NCBI GenBank assembly: GCA_019096065.1
Contig: JAGUCH010000001.1
Coordinates: forward strand, 3,534,001 to 3,598,000
Origin: Paracyclopina nana
Taxonomy: Eukaryota; Arthropoda; Copepoda; Cyclopoida; Cyclopettidae
Length of the DNA: 64,000 nt
Direction: 5' to 3'
The notes below the pieces were generated by a model. The model made no database searches. It was not told the DNA's origin and saw only the letters and a list, made by a program, of their open reading frames with translations. How positions within the stretch are numbered: the first letter of the stretch is position 1; each line of letters starts with the position of its first letter. Of the stretch, positions 25,094 to 37,794 are shown piece by piece. A program made the position numbers and the translations under genes.

Positions 25094-27660
25094 ATGCATC
25101 GCCAACAACGACTTGTGGTCACATCTTCGTCCGAATTACCGGCAGATAGCTTGAAGTGGAAATGTGAGGTGTGCACCTACGAAAATTGGCCGGCTTCTAT
25201 CAGGTGTGCAATGTGCCAGTCCACCAACTCGAACAAAGTCCTTACTGAAAATCAGCACAACAACAGGAAATTAGCTGCCGCAGCTTCTGTGAACAATGAC
25301 ATTTTCAAAATGGGCGCTACCTCTCTGAGTCGCTCCACGTCCCCGCAATTGTTGGTCCCCATTAGCCCCTGCATCCAAGATGACCCTAAGTGGCCATGCC
25401 CCCTGTGCACCTATTTAAATTGGCCCAAGACGCTGCGTTGCACTCAGTGTCACACACCGAGAAGGCGTGTGAGTCCTGGGGCTCGCAAACAGCTTGAGGC
25501 CTCATCCAACCCTGCGCCCCCATTATTTGAGAACTTACGCATCAGCACGCCCCCACCGTCCAAATGGAATTGCTCTGTATGTACTTATGAAAACTGGCCC
25601 CGCACCAAAAAGTGTGTGCTTTGCGGGGCTCTCAAAGAGGCATCCCCCACGCGAGACGAGGCCATTTCCTCCATCGTGGCAGCGGACATCACTCGTCCAA
25701 CCATAGAGGCTACGCCTGATTACAAGTCGACTGAGTCTAATTGGGACTACGAGAAGAGAATGCGAACTTTTCGCAGGCGACTTCGCGAGGCTGACTGGAC
25801 CTGGCTGACCGCCTGCATGGGCGTAGTTGAGGGAGACATGAACCCCGTAGAAGCATACTTAAACACAGGAGGAGACCCGACAAGGAAATTAACCAATCCA
25901 GAAGTGGCTTTGCTCAATAGGCCAAGCGTTTATGAGGCAGGACATACCCTTGTGCACCTTGCCATAAAGTAACTATCATTTGCTCTATTCGTGTCTTCAC
26001 TACAACTAACTATTTTTTACTCATTTCAGGTTTCACAGAGAAGACATGCTAGCCAAGCTTCTTTCACAGTTGGAAGGGGTTTCGAGCTCCTCGAGTGGGA
26101 TTAAATGTGTTCCCTCCTACGTCGCCCCAGACTTGGCATCAGCCATTCGCAGGCACATTTCTCAGGCTCTCCGGCAAAGAAAAGGCTCTGTTTCATGCTA
26201 CTATATCAACGAGCTTGCAACCTACACACTGCCACCAGGTAAAGCCTAATATTGCTCTTGTATGTCTGAGAAAAACATGACTCCTCCTCTTGCAGAAATT
26301 GAAGACTTGCCCCCCGCAACTCAAGAGCAGCTGTATTCTGAATTGATGGATCGTGATGCGCAAAGAGAACTTGAGGAGGAAGCTGCCATCATCAACTGGA
26401 GTGAAGAGGTTCGAGTTCGCTTGGGATCTCGGTTGCATGCTCTGTGGAACAGATCGGCTGGAGATTGCTTACTCGACTCAGTTCTCCAGGCCACCTGGGG
26501 AGTATTTGATCGGGAGAATACACTAAGGAGGGCCATGTCTGACAGCCTCCATGAAGCCGGCCACTTGTAAGCACTGTTTTAAGATGCTCATAGGGCGGTC
26601 TATTGATAGCTCATTTTTCATCTGCAGGTTCTATCCAAGATGGCGGGAGTGGGAGATGCAACAAGCACTAGAGCTAGATTATACCTTAGATGAGGCCCAG
26701 CTTGCTGAAGATTGGGCCGGATTGTTAACTCTCGCCTCGCAGCCAGGGTCGAGCCTCGAGCAGCTCCACATTTTTGTGCTCGCTCATGTTTTGCGTAGGC
26801 CTGTAATTGTCTATGGCGTCAAGTATGTAAAATCTTGGAGGGGCGAAAATCTCGGATATGCCAGATACGAAGGTAAATATCGCGCGCAAGCTCGGAGATG
26901 CCATTCATCAGCGTCGGTTCCTTTTATTGCAGGAGTTTATCTTCCTCTTCTCTGGGAGCCGTCTTTCTGCTCAAGATCCCCAATAGCTCTTGGATATACT
27001 CGCGGACATTTTTGCGCCCTTGTTCCCCCCGAGCCAGTGAGCCAGTCCATCAACGGAGCGGCCAGCTCAGCCATTAGTGGAGCCTCGTATTTGGAGCCAG
27101 AGGACGAGGCGAAATCAACTTTTTTGCCGTTAATGACTGCAGATCGTAAACAGCTCCTACCGATTCACTTTATGAGCCAGTCTGAGGCTGGGAATGAGGA
27201 GGTCATTTTGAGGCAATGGCTGGACGTCTGTGCTACCGAAAGTGGACTGGTTGTGGCTAAGCAGAAAATCATCAAGCCCCCTCTTCTGGTAGCTCAAATG
27301 ACCGAAGAATGGCTCAATCATTACAGAAAATTGGCGTAAGTTTTTGCCTTAAATTCTTCTTTTTTGGGACAACAATTATTGACCTACAAATTCGTCTTAC
27401 TTTTCAGGCAAAGCTCAGTAGCTCCGTTTAGTACAAGAAATTCTAGTTCAGTTGGCGCAAATTCTGGGGCAAGCTCTCCTTCGGGAACACCTTGCCTCAA
27501 GTCCGGTCCATCTAAAATAGCTTCTCCAAGTATTGTGGCATCTTCTCCCAGCTCATCTGGCGAAAATAACAACACATACATCAAGAATGAAAACAATAAC
27601 TCCACCGTTGGATCAAATAACGGTGGCTTCTCGAGCGATGGAGATTCTGACGAAGAGTAA
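25094..27660 (+). CDS. ZRANB1: OTU deubiquitinase TRABID (ZRANB1)
   Basis: K29/K33/K63-selective deubiquitinase of the A20-like OTU class. Exons are 25094-25968, 26030-26238, 26296-26566, 26628-26872, 26933-27335 and 27408-27660, encoding 751 aa (human 708). Three NZF (RanBP2-type) zinc fingers occur in the first ~190 residues, each with the T-Y/L-NWP signature (CTYENWP, CTYLNWP, CTYENWP) and four Cys. The ankyrin-like segment is around AGHTLVHLAIKF. The catalytic Cys is about residue 419 in NRSAGDCLLDSVLQATWG and the catalytic His about 559 in GYTRGHFCALV. An acidic Asp/Glu-rich C-terminus follows a Ser/Asn-rich linker in the last exon that is not in the human protein. No defects were seen. 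Confidence 0.96.
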
Positions 27661-27835
27661 AAAGTTTGTCAAATATTGGATCAGTAGTCATGGAAACAAA
27701 TAGTTAGATCCACCCCTTTAAATAGATTTTATGCAGTGTTTCGCTTTCTTTTAAACTTCTTTTCTTTCTGTCGAGCACCTTAATGGCGTGAATGTTATGC
27801 AGAATCTATCTATCATAAAATAATTATATATACAT

Positions 27836-27841
27836 AATAAA
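27836..27841 (+). terminator. polyadenylation signal AATAAA for TRABID
   Basis: AATAAA lies 176 bp after the TRABID stop and 174 bp before the astacin start. Confidence 0.5.
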
Positions 27842-28014
27842 TGATGCAAATATATTCCTTCAAAGAATGATCAGAATTGTTGGCACTTTTCAATTGGCTC
27901 CTTTTTTTGCGTTACATTCCTGTAGCTCTATTGTTGAACGGCTCAGCATCTGGAACTCATTCAGTATATCTCACTTTGAAAGGTAAGGCTGCGTCCTTGG
28001 CAAAACGTGAGAAG

Positions 28015-29057
28015 ATGAAATATCTTGCATTTTTAATATTGTTCATCTTCGTGAGCGTAAATGGACAAGCTTTAACAGATGAGGATTTCGAGCTTGCAAA
28101 AACAATTGATTTCAAAGCTCTAGTTGAGCAATACGAGCGTGAAAATTTCACGGTTGAGCTTCGGAACCCTACTATTAAATTCTTCGATTTCCATGAACGT
28201 GGAGTAAGTACTTTCTTTTTTACAGTATTTTTTAAAAAAGTTTTAAAAGGATTGTTGAATTATCTTTTTGTTAGGCTTTTGCTATTTGGGAAGGTGGTGT
28301 CATTCCATATGAGATTCTTCCTGGATTCTCTGCTAATGATCGAGCAGGGATTGCCAATGCCATATCATACATCCAGACGCATACTTGCTTAAGGTGTTAC
28401 AAGTAGCCTTACTCTATCAATCTTTTAAAAATTAGTTCGTAGATTTTCTCCACTACGAAATGGAGCGAGATCAAGAGACAAGATGACTTTCACTCCTGTT
28501 AACTGGGGTGGATATTGCTACACTTCTTGGTCCAAAGAAGCATCTGGAGCCACTAAAGCCAACGTTCAACTTTCTGTTAACTCTGCGTGCACTGTTGCTC
28601 GTACTGTGGTCCATGAGGTGCATCAAATGTGCAAAAAACCCTAAAAATTGAAAATTCTTTTGGTCTTTGCCATAGATTGTTCATGCTCTGGGATTTTTCC
28701 ACACTCACACAAGATATGACCGCGACAGCTATGTGGAAATTTACAAGGACCTCATTGCGGTGAATGCTAGAAATCAGTATGATATATGCACTGGATGCTG
28801 CTGTGACACTTGGGGATTCCCTTATAATTGTGAGTCAATAATGCATTACGCCAAAAACCAATTTTCAATGAATGGGAGAGACACAATGAGTACGTGATAA
28901 GTAATATTTTTTTTCATTTGTAATGTTTCGTAATATTTTAGGAGCTAAAGTGGCCAATTGCAAATTACTCAGCTTTAATGAATGGCAAGTTCACTACCCT
29001 TACTTTTCCTCGCAAGACATTGACATGATTCAAAATCATTACAAATCGTTCTGCTGA
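28015..29057 (+). CDS. secreted astacin-family zinc metalloprotease
   Basis: M12A endopeptidase, probably secreted. Exons are 28015-28203, 28275-28393, 28443-28617, 28676-28889 and 28942-29057 (270 aa). A signal peptide starts MKYLAFLILFIFVSVNGQA; a short propeptide runs to about residue 62. The mature domain starts near AFAIWEGGVIPYEI, the usual astacin N-terminus. The active site is complete across an intron: HEIVHALGFFHTHTRYDRD (zinc His residues, general base Glu, conserved DR), with the Met-turn SIMHY later. Six or more Cys could form the usual disulfides, plus an extra CTGCCC cluster. No EGF or CUB domain follows, so it is a minimal astacin. An alternative upstream ATG at 27877 in the same frame would hide the signal peptide and is not preferred. 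The coding end overlaps GPLD1 by 19 bp. Confidence 0.9.
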
Positions 29058-31942
29058 TTATTGACTTGGTAAATGTACACTGCACCACTTTGCTGAACCG
29101 AGCTTCTACTTCTGGGAGCAGACACTGCAATAAACTCATTTGGACCTCTGGAAATTGACTTAACTTGGTGACCATATAAACTCCTTTTTTGATCTTCTGG
29201 TGGTACCAACAATGTTTCGATCCATGATTCGATGCAAGGACTTGGCACATTGTCAGGGCACATTTTAGTTATGTCTCCAATAGGCAAGTTTGTTGCTTTT
29301 GACAAAACAAAGACAGCGCCTTCTTCTTGTAAAGCATTTGACTTCTGAAAACATATATGCTCGCATTAGGTATCTACGTACATTAATGCTTTTTCACAAA
29401 TCGGGTAAGCTGATTAAGTAGTATACTCAAACAAATAACGACATTATTGTAGCAGGAATGTCTTTTAAAATTATAAGTTTGCTCGCGCATTATATTACTT
29501 AGGTGCAGACATACTTTACTTTCTTGGCGTTAATTTTGGCTCACCTGATGATATCTTGGTGCACCAATAAATATTTTTGTTTTCGATTGAGCCAAAGATC
29601 GGCCAAATCTTCCCAATGCTCTATCAGCATGCATTTTCCCCAAATATTCATAAGTGTTAGCATCAAAAATGTATATGGCTCCTGCATTGGTATGAATTCC
29701 ATAAGTAGCTACAGGCGCACCAACAATGAGACAAGGTCTGATGCTTCCTTCAATTGTCAAATTGGAACTCAATAGTGAATAGCCGAATTGGTCAGAATAT
29801 CCATCTGGATGTTCGATGGTGGCAATTTCGGCAAAACTTTCTGCATCAACAATTTTTACTTCTCCTACGGTATTGACTCCTCCTTTGGCTTTCATATGAA
29901 CAGAAACGGCCAATCTTGAGCCATCTAATCTGGTGATGCTGTTTCCAAGCCATGAATATTCTTCTGTTCCAAAAAGGGCATCTTTAATTTCAGAATTGTG
30001 AGATCTGATACTGCCAACTTGTCTGGAACCATCTTGACTTGCAAAAATACCAGACGCCAAGATTTCATTGTCTTTTTTAGAGAATAAAGAGATACCAAAA
30101 TTGCCATCTTGATCTTCTTTGTGAATGCACTCTTGGGTAACAAAACTAAACCTCCCATTCGATGCTCCATGGAAAGTCGAAACACAACCATCATATTGAG
30201 CCTTTTCTCTGCCCGCTGTGGGTGAGCCAACCTAAATTGAACAGAGCTATCAGGGCATAAAGCCAATCATATTTCAGACAACACTGGTGTTTTCCTGGAC
30301 GTGCGATGCTATGTAAATAAAAGATTACTTTATTACCATTAAGTCCAGGTGCCCGTCATTGTTATCATCCCATGAAGCAATGGAATGGCCAAATCTTTCA
30401 AACTCTCGAAATCCAGGGGAACAGATTTTTTCTAATTCTTCCTTGACATCCAATTCAGCACCTAATGTAAAGCTTCCAAAATTGTTTAGGAGGTACACAC
30501 AGCCTTGGTTCCTCGATCCTGCCACTTGATATCCAGGAGCTCCAATGAGTAAGTCTTCTAGGCCATCTCCATCAATATCAGCAACGAGCAAAGATTGCCC
30601 CATGTTGGCAAATGCTTTGGAGGAAACAACAGCCCAGTAATTCTTTGTTGCTTGGGACTTTGGTTTTGGACTCAATGGAGCTTTTTTGAACTGATCATTA
30701 TCAATTTTGAAATGAACTCCATTTGGGCCATCTGTCACTGTTATAACTTGATGAGCAAACTCAAGTAAATCATGGATTCCGAACTTGTTCTTAAGAGACT
30801 CAAAGAAAGCTTTTTTTCCCTCTTTGACTTTCTCTTCCGGGTAATCACCAAACTCTTTCGTAATCTTCTTGTAACCATTACAAAATATTCCCATTGGATT
30901 TTTTTCAATATGACAATTATCAGTCCCCTCAGAAGCCATGATTAAACTGAAAAAAAACTAGTTGTCTTGATGTGAAATTACAAACTTTTCACTTACCCTG
31001 TATCCCAAACAATTTGAGTCCATGCAGCCATGTCATTTAGCCCTCCCGAAAAGTAATCCTAAAAAGGAGGTCATGGAGCTATTTTCAGCTGCTGTTTTGA
31101 ATTTATTTTTACTTGTATTTCATCTAGGAAAATTGGAGCTCTGATCGCTTCTGCTGGATACAAAATGGCTCCCAATTCTTGCTCAGCAATTCTTCCGGCC
31201 AAAAGCATAAGAGTGCAAGAAGAAATGAGATTTTGGCTGATTCCTTGATCATCCCCATAATATTCAATGAAAATGTTGTGTAAATCTCTCACTGGAACAT
31301 ACCTAATATCCAACAAATGTAATTGTTATTCTTAACCATGAAGAAAAGTACCATTGATCAATGTATGAAGTATTCCATTCCAGCATGCCCAAAATGTCTC
31401 CACCAAAGTCAGCATAGTCATGAGCAGAGCCAAAGTTGCCATCAAAGCTGGTTGAGGAGAGCATCTCAATCATACCGTTTTTTAGCCCAGACAAGCTGTG
31501 CCAAGAGACATCAGTTACCTATCAATTGGCTCCAATGAAATTGGTCAGGCAAGGAAAAAAGTCTTACTTGATGAGACGTTATGCCAAGGATAAAAGCCAT
31601 TAGTCTTTCAGCATCCTTATTGCCGATTGGCTCTGGGTATGTCTTTTTAAAGTAGTCCCAGGCTACCTTTTGGTATGCGCCCCAATGGATGTCTTCAGAT
31701 TGAGAATGGTGATTACCACCCGCACATAATGAGTTGTAAAATGCATCAGGATATGGAGCTCCTGCTTGGAAAGCTCCCCTATGCTCATTAAGGATTCTTA
31801 CAACCTCACCAGGACCAAATATAGGGTTGTCATAGTTAACCAAGGCTCTTTCAATAACTTCAGTATGCGTTGATATGCCACAACTTTCCACATTTTTAAA
31901 TAGCAGAAATGTTAGCAAAAAGGGGCACAAAGAAGCCATCAT
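29039..31942 (-). CDS. GPLD1: GPI-specific phospholipase D (GPLD1)
   Basis: Secreted enzyme that cleaves the inositol-phosphate link of GPI anchors. Exons are 31568-31942, 31352-31518, 31113-31302, 30997-31058, 30337-30946, 29545-30231 and 29039-29344; phases agree throughout (798 aa; human 840). A signal peptide (SLCPFLLTFLLF) precedes CGISTH. The N-terminal zinc-dependent phospholipase C-like domain keeps GITSHQVTDVSWHSL and SAHDYADFGGDIL with the metal-binding His and Asp residues. The C-terminal half has FG-GAP/integrin-type repeats, such as DIDGDGLEDLLIGAPGY and DNNDGHLDLM, and ends GAVYIYQV. The TAA at 29039-29041 lies inside the last exon of the convergent astacin gene. ATG at 31942 or 31939 are both possible starts. 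Confidence 0.95.
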
Positions 31943-32294
31943 TTCTATGAGTACCAATCAGTCACAATGAAGACGTACTTGCTCTAGATAAGGTAACGAA
32001 GTTGTAAAGTAGAAGCTTATTTAATCTCTGATTAAAGATTTGAAAAAGCTTGGATAAGGATGTCAAACAAACATCATATGAAAGAAATACTAAAATAAAA
32101 GAGTCTTGATGTCGATGCAGGTTTAGAATATATTTTCTCTCTATCAGCTGTTCGTGAACAATCACTAATTATATACATTTATTACCACAAAAATATGGCT
32201 CTGACTGGCTCTCCTTGATTTTTTTAAAACTTTTCTGTACCATTTGCACAAAGTGAGCAAGTCCAATCCACAATTTTGGCTCTTTTTGCTTTTT
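31943..32294. other. upstream region of GPLD1 and left flank of the transposon
   Basis: AT-rich, no gene seen. The stretch TTGCTTTTT directly precedes the transposon's left end. Confidence 0.4.
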
Positions 32295-32898
32295 CCCCAC
32301 CAGAATATAGACTTGTTTATATGAGACATTCAAAGTCATTAAATGACTTAAATAATGAGTCATGCCTTGAGTGTACCATGTTCCTAAAATGTGTCATTTA
32401 CTAGGCTGATCAAAGTGTCCCAAAATGAGTCAAAAAGCCCGGATTTATCATGACAATATCTATTTCATATGATTAATGAATCATCAATGGCATCATTTTT
32501 AACTAAGTTTATGTTTCATTTCAGGTGTCATCTCCTTACTTTGGATGCTCAATTGTGAACAGGCCAGCCATTATCTTGCCTTGCTCATGGAGAATGGCAC
32601 GTCCAAGCCTTTGTTGGCACTATTTGTGTGAAACCATCAATTACTCATTCTATCTCAAATTATGATGCACTAATTTTGACATGTCATTAATTTGCCATTA
32701 AATTTTGGGTTTTTATGCTCATTGACGTCTAATTTTTTGGTCACACTATGACTCATTCACGGTTGACGATTGGACTATGATCCAAGCTTGGATAACTCAT
32801 TAATTATGTATTGAAAATGCAGATTGCATCCTAGTTTTGTTTGTGGATAAATCGTTTATTACCCATTCATGACTTATTCAAGAATAAATTAATCTGGT
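32295..32898. repeat. internal copy of a transposon end (possible nested short element)
   Basis: The stretch at about 32865-32898 (CATGACTTATTCAAG then ATTAATCTGGTG) resembles the element's right end at 41115-41146 (CATGACTCATTCAAG then ATTCTGGTG), in the same orientation. With the left end at 32295 it could delimit a 604-bp non-autonomous copy, or be a duplicated subterminal segment. No ORF is present. Confidence 0.45.
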
Positions 32899-33006
32899 GT
32901 GCATTCAATAATAAACATAAATAATTTTCTTCAATCGGCAATATCACAACATGAATTTTCTCCAATTATTCCTCGCCAGAAGGTTTGGTCCTCTTGAAAG
33001 TTGAGT

Positions 33007-36000
33007 TCAGCATCTTGAATTGAATGCCCAGTCAGTGAGATCATTTGCATTTTGCTGTAAAATAAAAATATGTCTTAAGAACACTAGCTAAAATTTCATT
33101 AGCTAATAAAAATATTTGTAAAAATGGATGTGAGCGGATAAGATTGGTAATTAGGAAAATGAATTGGGACTCACAGGTGGATCAAAGGTGAAGTCTTCAT
33201 CAATTAATTGCCTCATTCCATTGTACTCAAAAAGCGACCTTGAATGGCTCATTGATGGCGGTCTCACTGCAGAGGTGAGTAAAGTGTCTCTAGTGATTAG
33301 TTGCGCTGGAGCAGTGATGGCCAATGACCCTTCAAAATCATCTTGAATAGTGCATAATCCAAGACTTTGACTGTCCTGGTAGTCAACAAGTTGTTGTGAC
33401 ATAGACCTAGACAATTTACGCCTGTCGCCACTTTGACCCTTCTTTGACTTGGCTATGATCTGGCCATCAATTGCTGTTTCGTTGTCGTTGTTTGACTTTT
33501 CAGACTCTGCATCAGCATCATGTCCCTTGTCAGTACTGCCATCATCTTTGTCTTTATCTTCCTCATCTGCATTCTCACCTTCCTCTTCTCTTTCTCTTTC
33601 AGGCTCACCTTCTGGCTCTTGACCACCATCTGGCTCATTATCGCTGTCATTATGGTCACTATCTTTTCCCTTGTCGCTGCCATCTTTATCTCCCTCCTTG
33701 TCACTTTCCTCATTGTCACTTTCCTCCTTGTCACTTTCCTCCTTGTCACTTTCCTTTTCTTTGCTGTCATCTTTTTCCTTGTCACTGTCCTCTCTCTCAC
33801 TCTCCTCTTTTCCACTGTCTTCTTTGTCACTCTTTGACTTTTCAGATTCTTTTTCACTGTCACTGTCCTCATTTTCGCTTTCAGACTTGTTGCTGTCTTC
33901 AAAAGGAGGCTCGTCATCAACTTTTCGAGAGGACTTTCCCTTTCCCCTTTTTTTGCCTTTGTTTGGCTCATCAATGGCTGCTTCAGTCTCAGCTTCTTCA
34001 ATAATGTCGTCAACAGCATTGTCACTGTCCTCATCATCGTCTAACTCGACAATGTCCTCTTCTTCTGTTGTCGTGAGCTCTTCCTCCTCTTCATCTTTCC
34101 TACTTTTCAAGGAGCTCTTCTTCTTTCGGACAATCTGCAGAGATGAATGCAATTAATGATTAAATCAAAGTCTATTCAAAGTTGACTAACCTTTACTTTC
34201 ATCTTTTGCTTCTTCTTTTTCTCATTGCTGGATGACGATTCTTGAAGTTGAGACTTTCTTGGTGTTGTCCTATCTTCTTCATGAGCGCTAACAGCAGCTG
34301 CCTTACTAGCTCGCCTTTGAATCTTCTTGCCTTTTGATTGGCTTGAGCCAGGAGTTGCATCCAAAGTTTGCATATCAGCAACTGCCTCAGCTGCAATGGC
34401 CTCAACATCAGGAATGACAAGGTTCCTTTCTCTCATTGTGCGGACGAGATCATCAAAAGTGTGATGTGTTTGCAGCACACGCTTATATTCGGCGAAAACC
34501 TATAAATGTTAATTAACGAGAATTAATGATCAATTCATAGTGCACTCAAAGTCAACTTTACCTCTGGCACATATTTGGCACTGTCAATGGTCAAAGACCT
34601 CCAGTTGCGGCCAAATTCAGCAGCACTAGCGCAAATGATGATGACAGTGTCAAAAACAGTCATGTCATCATGCATCACTTTTGGCCTGACACTTGCAAAG
34701 CATTCAGGATAATCCATGATCACCCTTTCTTGTCCTTCTGGAGTCGACTTCAAGACAAGCTTCTTCTTATTGGAGTTCTTGTAGCTTTCAAAAGACTCCC
34801 TCATTCGTCCTTTTGGAATGGCAAACTAAACGATTTCAAACAATTAAGCTAATAAATGACCCACTCATAGCTGAATCAAAGTATCTTACATTATTCCTGG
34901 AATGATATGTTGTGTCCAAGGCATACAACTTCCTAGCCATTTCCTCAACTGTGTCAGAATGCTGTCCTGCTAACTCAAGGATTCTGGTACGGGCATTTTG
35001 GCACATGTTAGCAATCACTGCCTTGAAAACAGCAATGTTGTCACCCAAAACTTTCCCTTGAGAAGAGAAAACTGTCTCCAGATAGGGCATGATTCGATTT
35101 TCAATCATCTCGATGAATCCAGGCGGCAGGGGCCTTTTCTGCCATTGAATGTTCTCCCAAGCACTATAACATTTAATTGCAATTGTACTTTGATGTGCCC
35201 ATTTATGAGCAATTAACTTACGTGGAAGACTCGCCAATGATGCAATGTCCTCTTGCAATCACATTGAACATCTTTTCAAAGACGTTACGTGATATGATGC
35301 GAATAACGCCCTTTCCGCCAAGACCATTGATGAACGGCTTCAGGTACTGGAATGCTATTTCTTGGCCATAATTGAAGGCAAAAAATGTCTCACAGCATTT
35401 TCCCATAATGTCAAATGGGAACAGTTGTGCAGCCACTCCCACACCTCTTGACTTCCGTTCTGCTTTGGTGTCGGCAAACTCTTTAACAGTCATTATGACA
35501 CTTGTCATCAGGTTTGCCATGTCGTCAAACTTGGTTTCCATTGAGACCAGCGACTTATTAGCCTTCTAATTATAGATCATCAATAAATGGGCGAATCAAA
35601 GTAAAAACAAAGTATACTTACTCCATCGGTGATTGCTGAGGAGTGAACTTTGGTCTCCAACTTGCCAAGACTGTCCTTTGCAGCCTTTCCATCCTTCTTC
35701 AATTCCTTGACATCTTCTTTAATGTCCTTAATCTCTGATAGCAGCTCTTTGTGCATTTTCTGCATCTGATTGAGAATGGATTTCAATTTATCATCCACTC
35801 CTTTCTGAGCTGCTGCCTGATTTTTCAAAATAACCGGAGTATCAGTATCAGTGCCAGCATATGTGAAGTTTCTGTCACGACTTGCATCCTTTGAAGTGCC
35901 AGGTGCCACAAAGGTGCCTTCATCCAACCCTGATCGACCTTTGGATTGGCTATGAATTGCCTCAGAAGGGGTTGATGCAGTGGGAGCAACAAAGTCGTCA

Positions 36001-37254
36001 CTGTCACTGTCTGCAAAAATGTTTCGGACAATGCTTCTCTTAGCTGCTGTAGGGCCAGTCTCATCAGTCTCGTCTCTTTTCCTTTTACTAGCAGACCTTA
36101 AGCCTGCCTTGGACGTGGATGGCTCATCAATAGTCGAGCTGGCGCTGGAGTCAGTCTTTTTATCTGACTGTGACTTCTTCTTTTCCTCAGCTTTTCGCTT
36201 CTCATCAGCCTTCTTCCTATCATCCGCTTTTTTCTTCTCCTCGGCCTTTTTCTTCTCCTCGGCCTTTTTCTTCTCTTCAGCCTTCCTCTTCTCCTCAGCC
36301 TTCCTCTTCTCCTCAGACTTCTTCTTCTCCTCAGCCTTTTTCTTATCCTCAGCCTTTTTCTTCTCCTCTGGCTTCTTCTTCTCCTCAGGCTTCTTCTTCT
36401 CCTCAGCCTTTTTCTTCTCCTCAGCCTTTTTCTTCTCTTGTGACTTGCTTTTGATGTCAGTCTTTTTCTTTTCAGAGCTGGCCTTCTTGTCTGATTTTGC
36501 CATCTGAAATAAATTTGGTTTTTGGAATTAATGAGCTAAACATAGCGAGATCAAAGTTACTGACACTTTTTGCCATTTTCATTGCATCGGCTGTGCTGGA
36601 CGATGGCTTGGAGTGAGAAATGTCTTTAGTTTTTTTGCTCTCGTCCTCACTCGTCTGAGGCATTTCAACATTTTCCTTCCTTGTCGTCCTTCCAGTCATT
36701 CTAATCAATGCCTCCTTTCCAATTTCAGGATAATTGAAGTCGACTAGCATTTTCTCATGGAATAGTGGAATCATGTTGAAGTATTCAATGCCACGTTTAT
36801 CAGCTGGCGCCTTCTTGATTCGCTTGTTCAACTTGTCAAGGTTAGCTTGAAGCACTTGATCGTCAAGGCCTGAAAGATTTTTATTCAATTGAATAATACA
36901 TTCAGGTTGCATTATCCAACTTTGATCTGGCCATGAATGGCCCATTAACGATTGTGAAAAAACAAACTCACCTTTTTCAACTCTCGCAAAAACTCCGTAG
37001 ATGTGCAATCCTCGATTTTTCATGACGGCCCTTGTGGTTCCCCGAGCTCGATCGCTTAGGTGGTTATTCACGTCACAAAAGTGGAAAACGTCATTTAGCG
37101 TTTTCCCGTCATCCATTGTCTCAGTGTTAGGTACGACAAAGAAAACTGGGTCTGCCTCATTGTTGGCAAGAACTACTCGATCGTAGACACGTCGGGAGTC
37201 TTCTTTCTCAAAGGCCACCTCGTCCTCACTCTTATCTTCTGTCATTTTTGACAT
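33007..37254 (-). CDS. transposon accessory protein, highly charged, unknown family
   Basis: Nine exons were read (36972-37254, 36565-36869, 35622-36503, 35222-35565, 34890-35163, 34562-34825, 34191-34499, 33175-34134, 33007-33054), all phase-consistent, 1222 aa. Order: an N-terminal domain (about residues 1-160, with VFFVVPNTETMDDG and GLHIYGVFARV); a Lys/Glu coiled-coil-like repeat region (KKKAEEKK units); a central uncharged domain of about 330 aa (for example GKCCETFFAFNYGQE, IICASAAEFGRNW); then basic and finally Ser/Asp/Glu-rich acidic repeats. I do not recognise a family. Its place, opposite the transposase, is like that of TnpA-type accessory genes in CACTA elements, so DNA binding or transposition-complex assembly is an inference. 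The first intron is 102 bp, in frame and stop-free, so retention would also code. The last exon could be skipped by read-through (stop at 33151). Confidence 0.75.
36190..36460 (-). repeat. 24-bp coding tandem repeat (KKAEEKKK units)
   Basis: The minus strand encodes about ten imperfect eight-residue units of the type AEEKKKAEEKKK (with PEEKKK, AEDKKK and SEEKRK variants). The DNA repeat unit is 24 bp. The pattern predicts a long charged helix. Confidence 0.85.
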
Positions 37255-37794
37255 TTCAAAATTTTGAAAAAAATGGCGTCCTCACTCTTCAGTGGACGTC
37301 AGCTGACTGATGACGTCAATGCTGCCTGGGCTTTGGATCGCCCATAGACGGCAGGGGTCAACTGTAGAGGGGGAGGCGGAGCTTAGGGCCACCGATAAGA
37401 TTTTTTTAAGGCTAAAAAAAAAAAATTCTTTTGAAATCATTCGTAGTTATGATGAAGACAATTCAATATTCAAGTTGTTTTTTAAGTTAATTGCTGAATT
37501 ATGATTGTGGCAACGAATCAATCATGATTTAGCCATTTTTCAATAATTAATGAGTCATGATATCTGGATCGGTACAAATTTTCGATCAATCGCGCTTCTT
37601 GCCAACAGCTGCTGACAAATTTGCTTAAGCGTCAATTGCACAATTTCATACTGTCAACGTTAAGGATTAATACATCTACTCTAAAGGTAACACAGCTTAC
37701 ATTCAAAGCTTTTACTGCATCATTTCATATGATGTGCGACCCATGAAGTTAGTGCTTTCTGTTAGAAATACTTTAAACTTTCAGCAAGTCAATA
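37255..37794. promoter_or_regulatory. shared divergent promoter region of the transposon genes
   Basis: The 540 bp between the two divergent start codons is non-coding. It contains an ATTAATGAGTCATGAT copy of the element-wide motif near 37545-37560. Promoter function is inferred from position. Confidence 0.5.

Noticed and set aside
27877-28014. N-terminal extension of the astacin from an upstream ATG
   Set aside because: The extension would bury the clear signal peptide beginning at 28015; it more likely is 5' UTR.
33453-34156. Long basic ORF on the minus strand and long Ser/Leu or Cys/His-rich ORFs on the plus strand
   Set aside because: They are other-frame translations of the Ser/Asp/Glu/Lys repeat exon of the accessory gene; the low-complexity composition keeps all frames open.
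36190-36460. Possible CRISPR-like or satellite array
   Set aside because: It is a 24-bp coding repeat without spacers, in frame in a protein.
35980-36507. 175-aa plus-strand ORF rich in Phe and Ser
   Set aside because: Antisense of the KKAEEKKK tandem repeat; its regularity comes from the 24-bp repeat.
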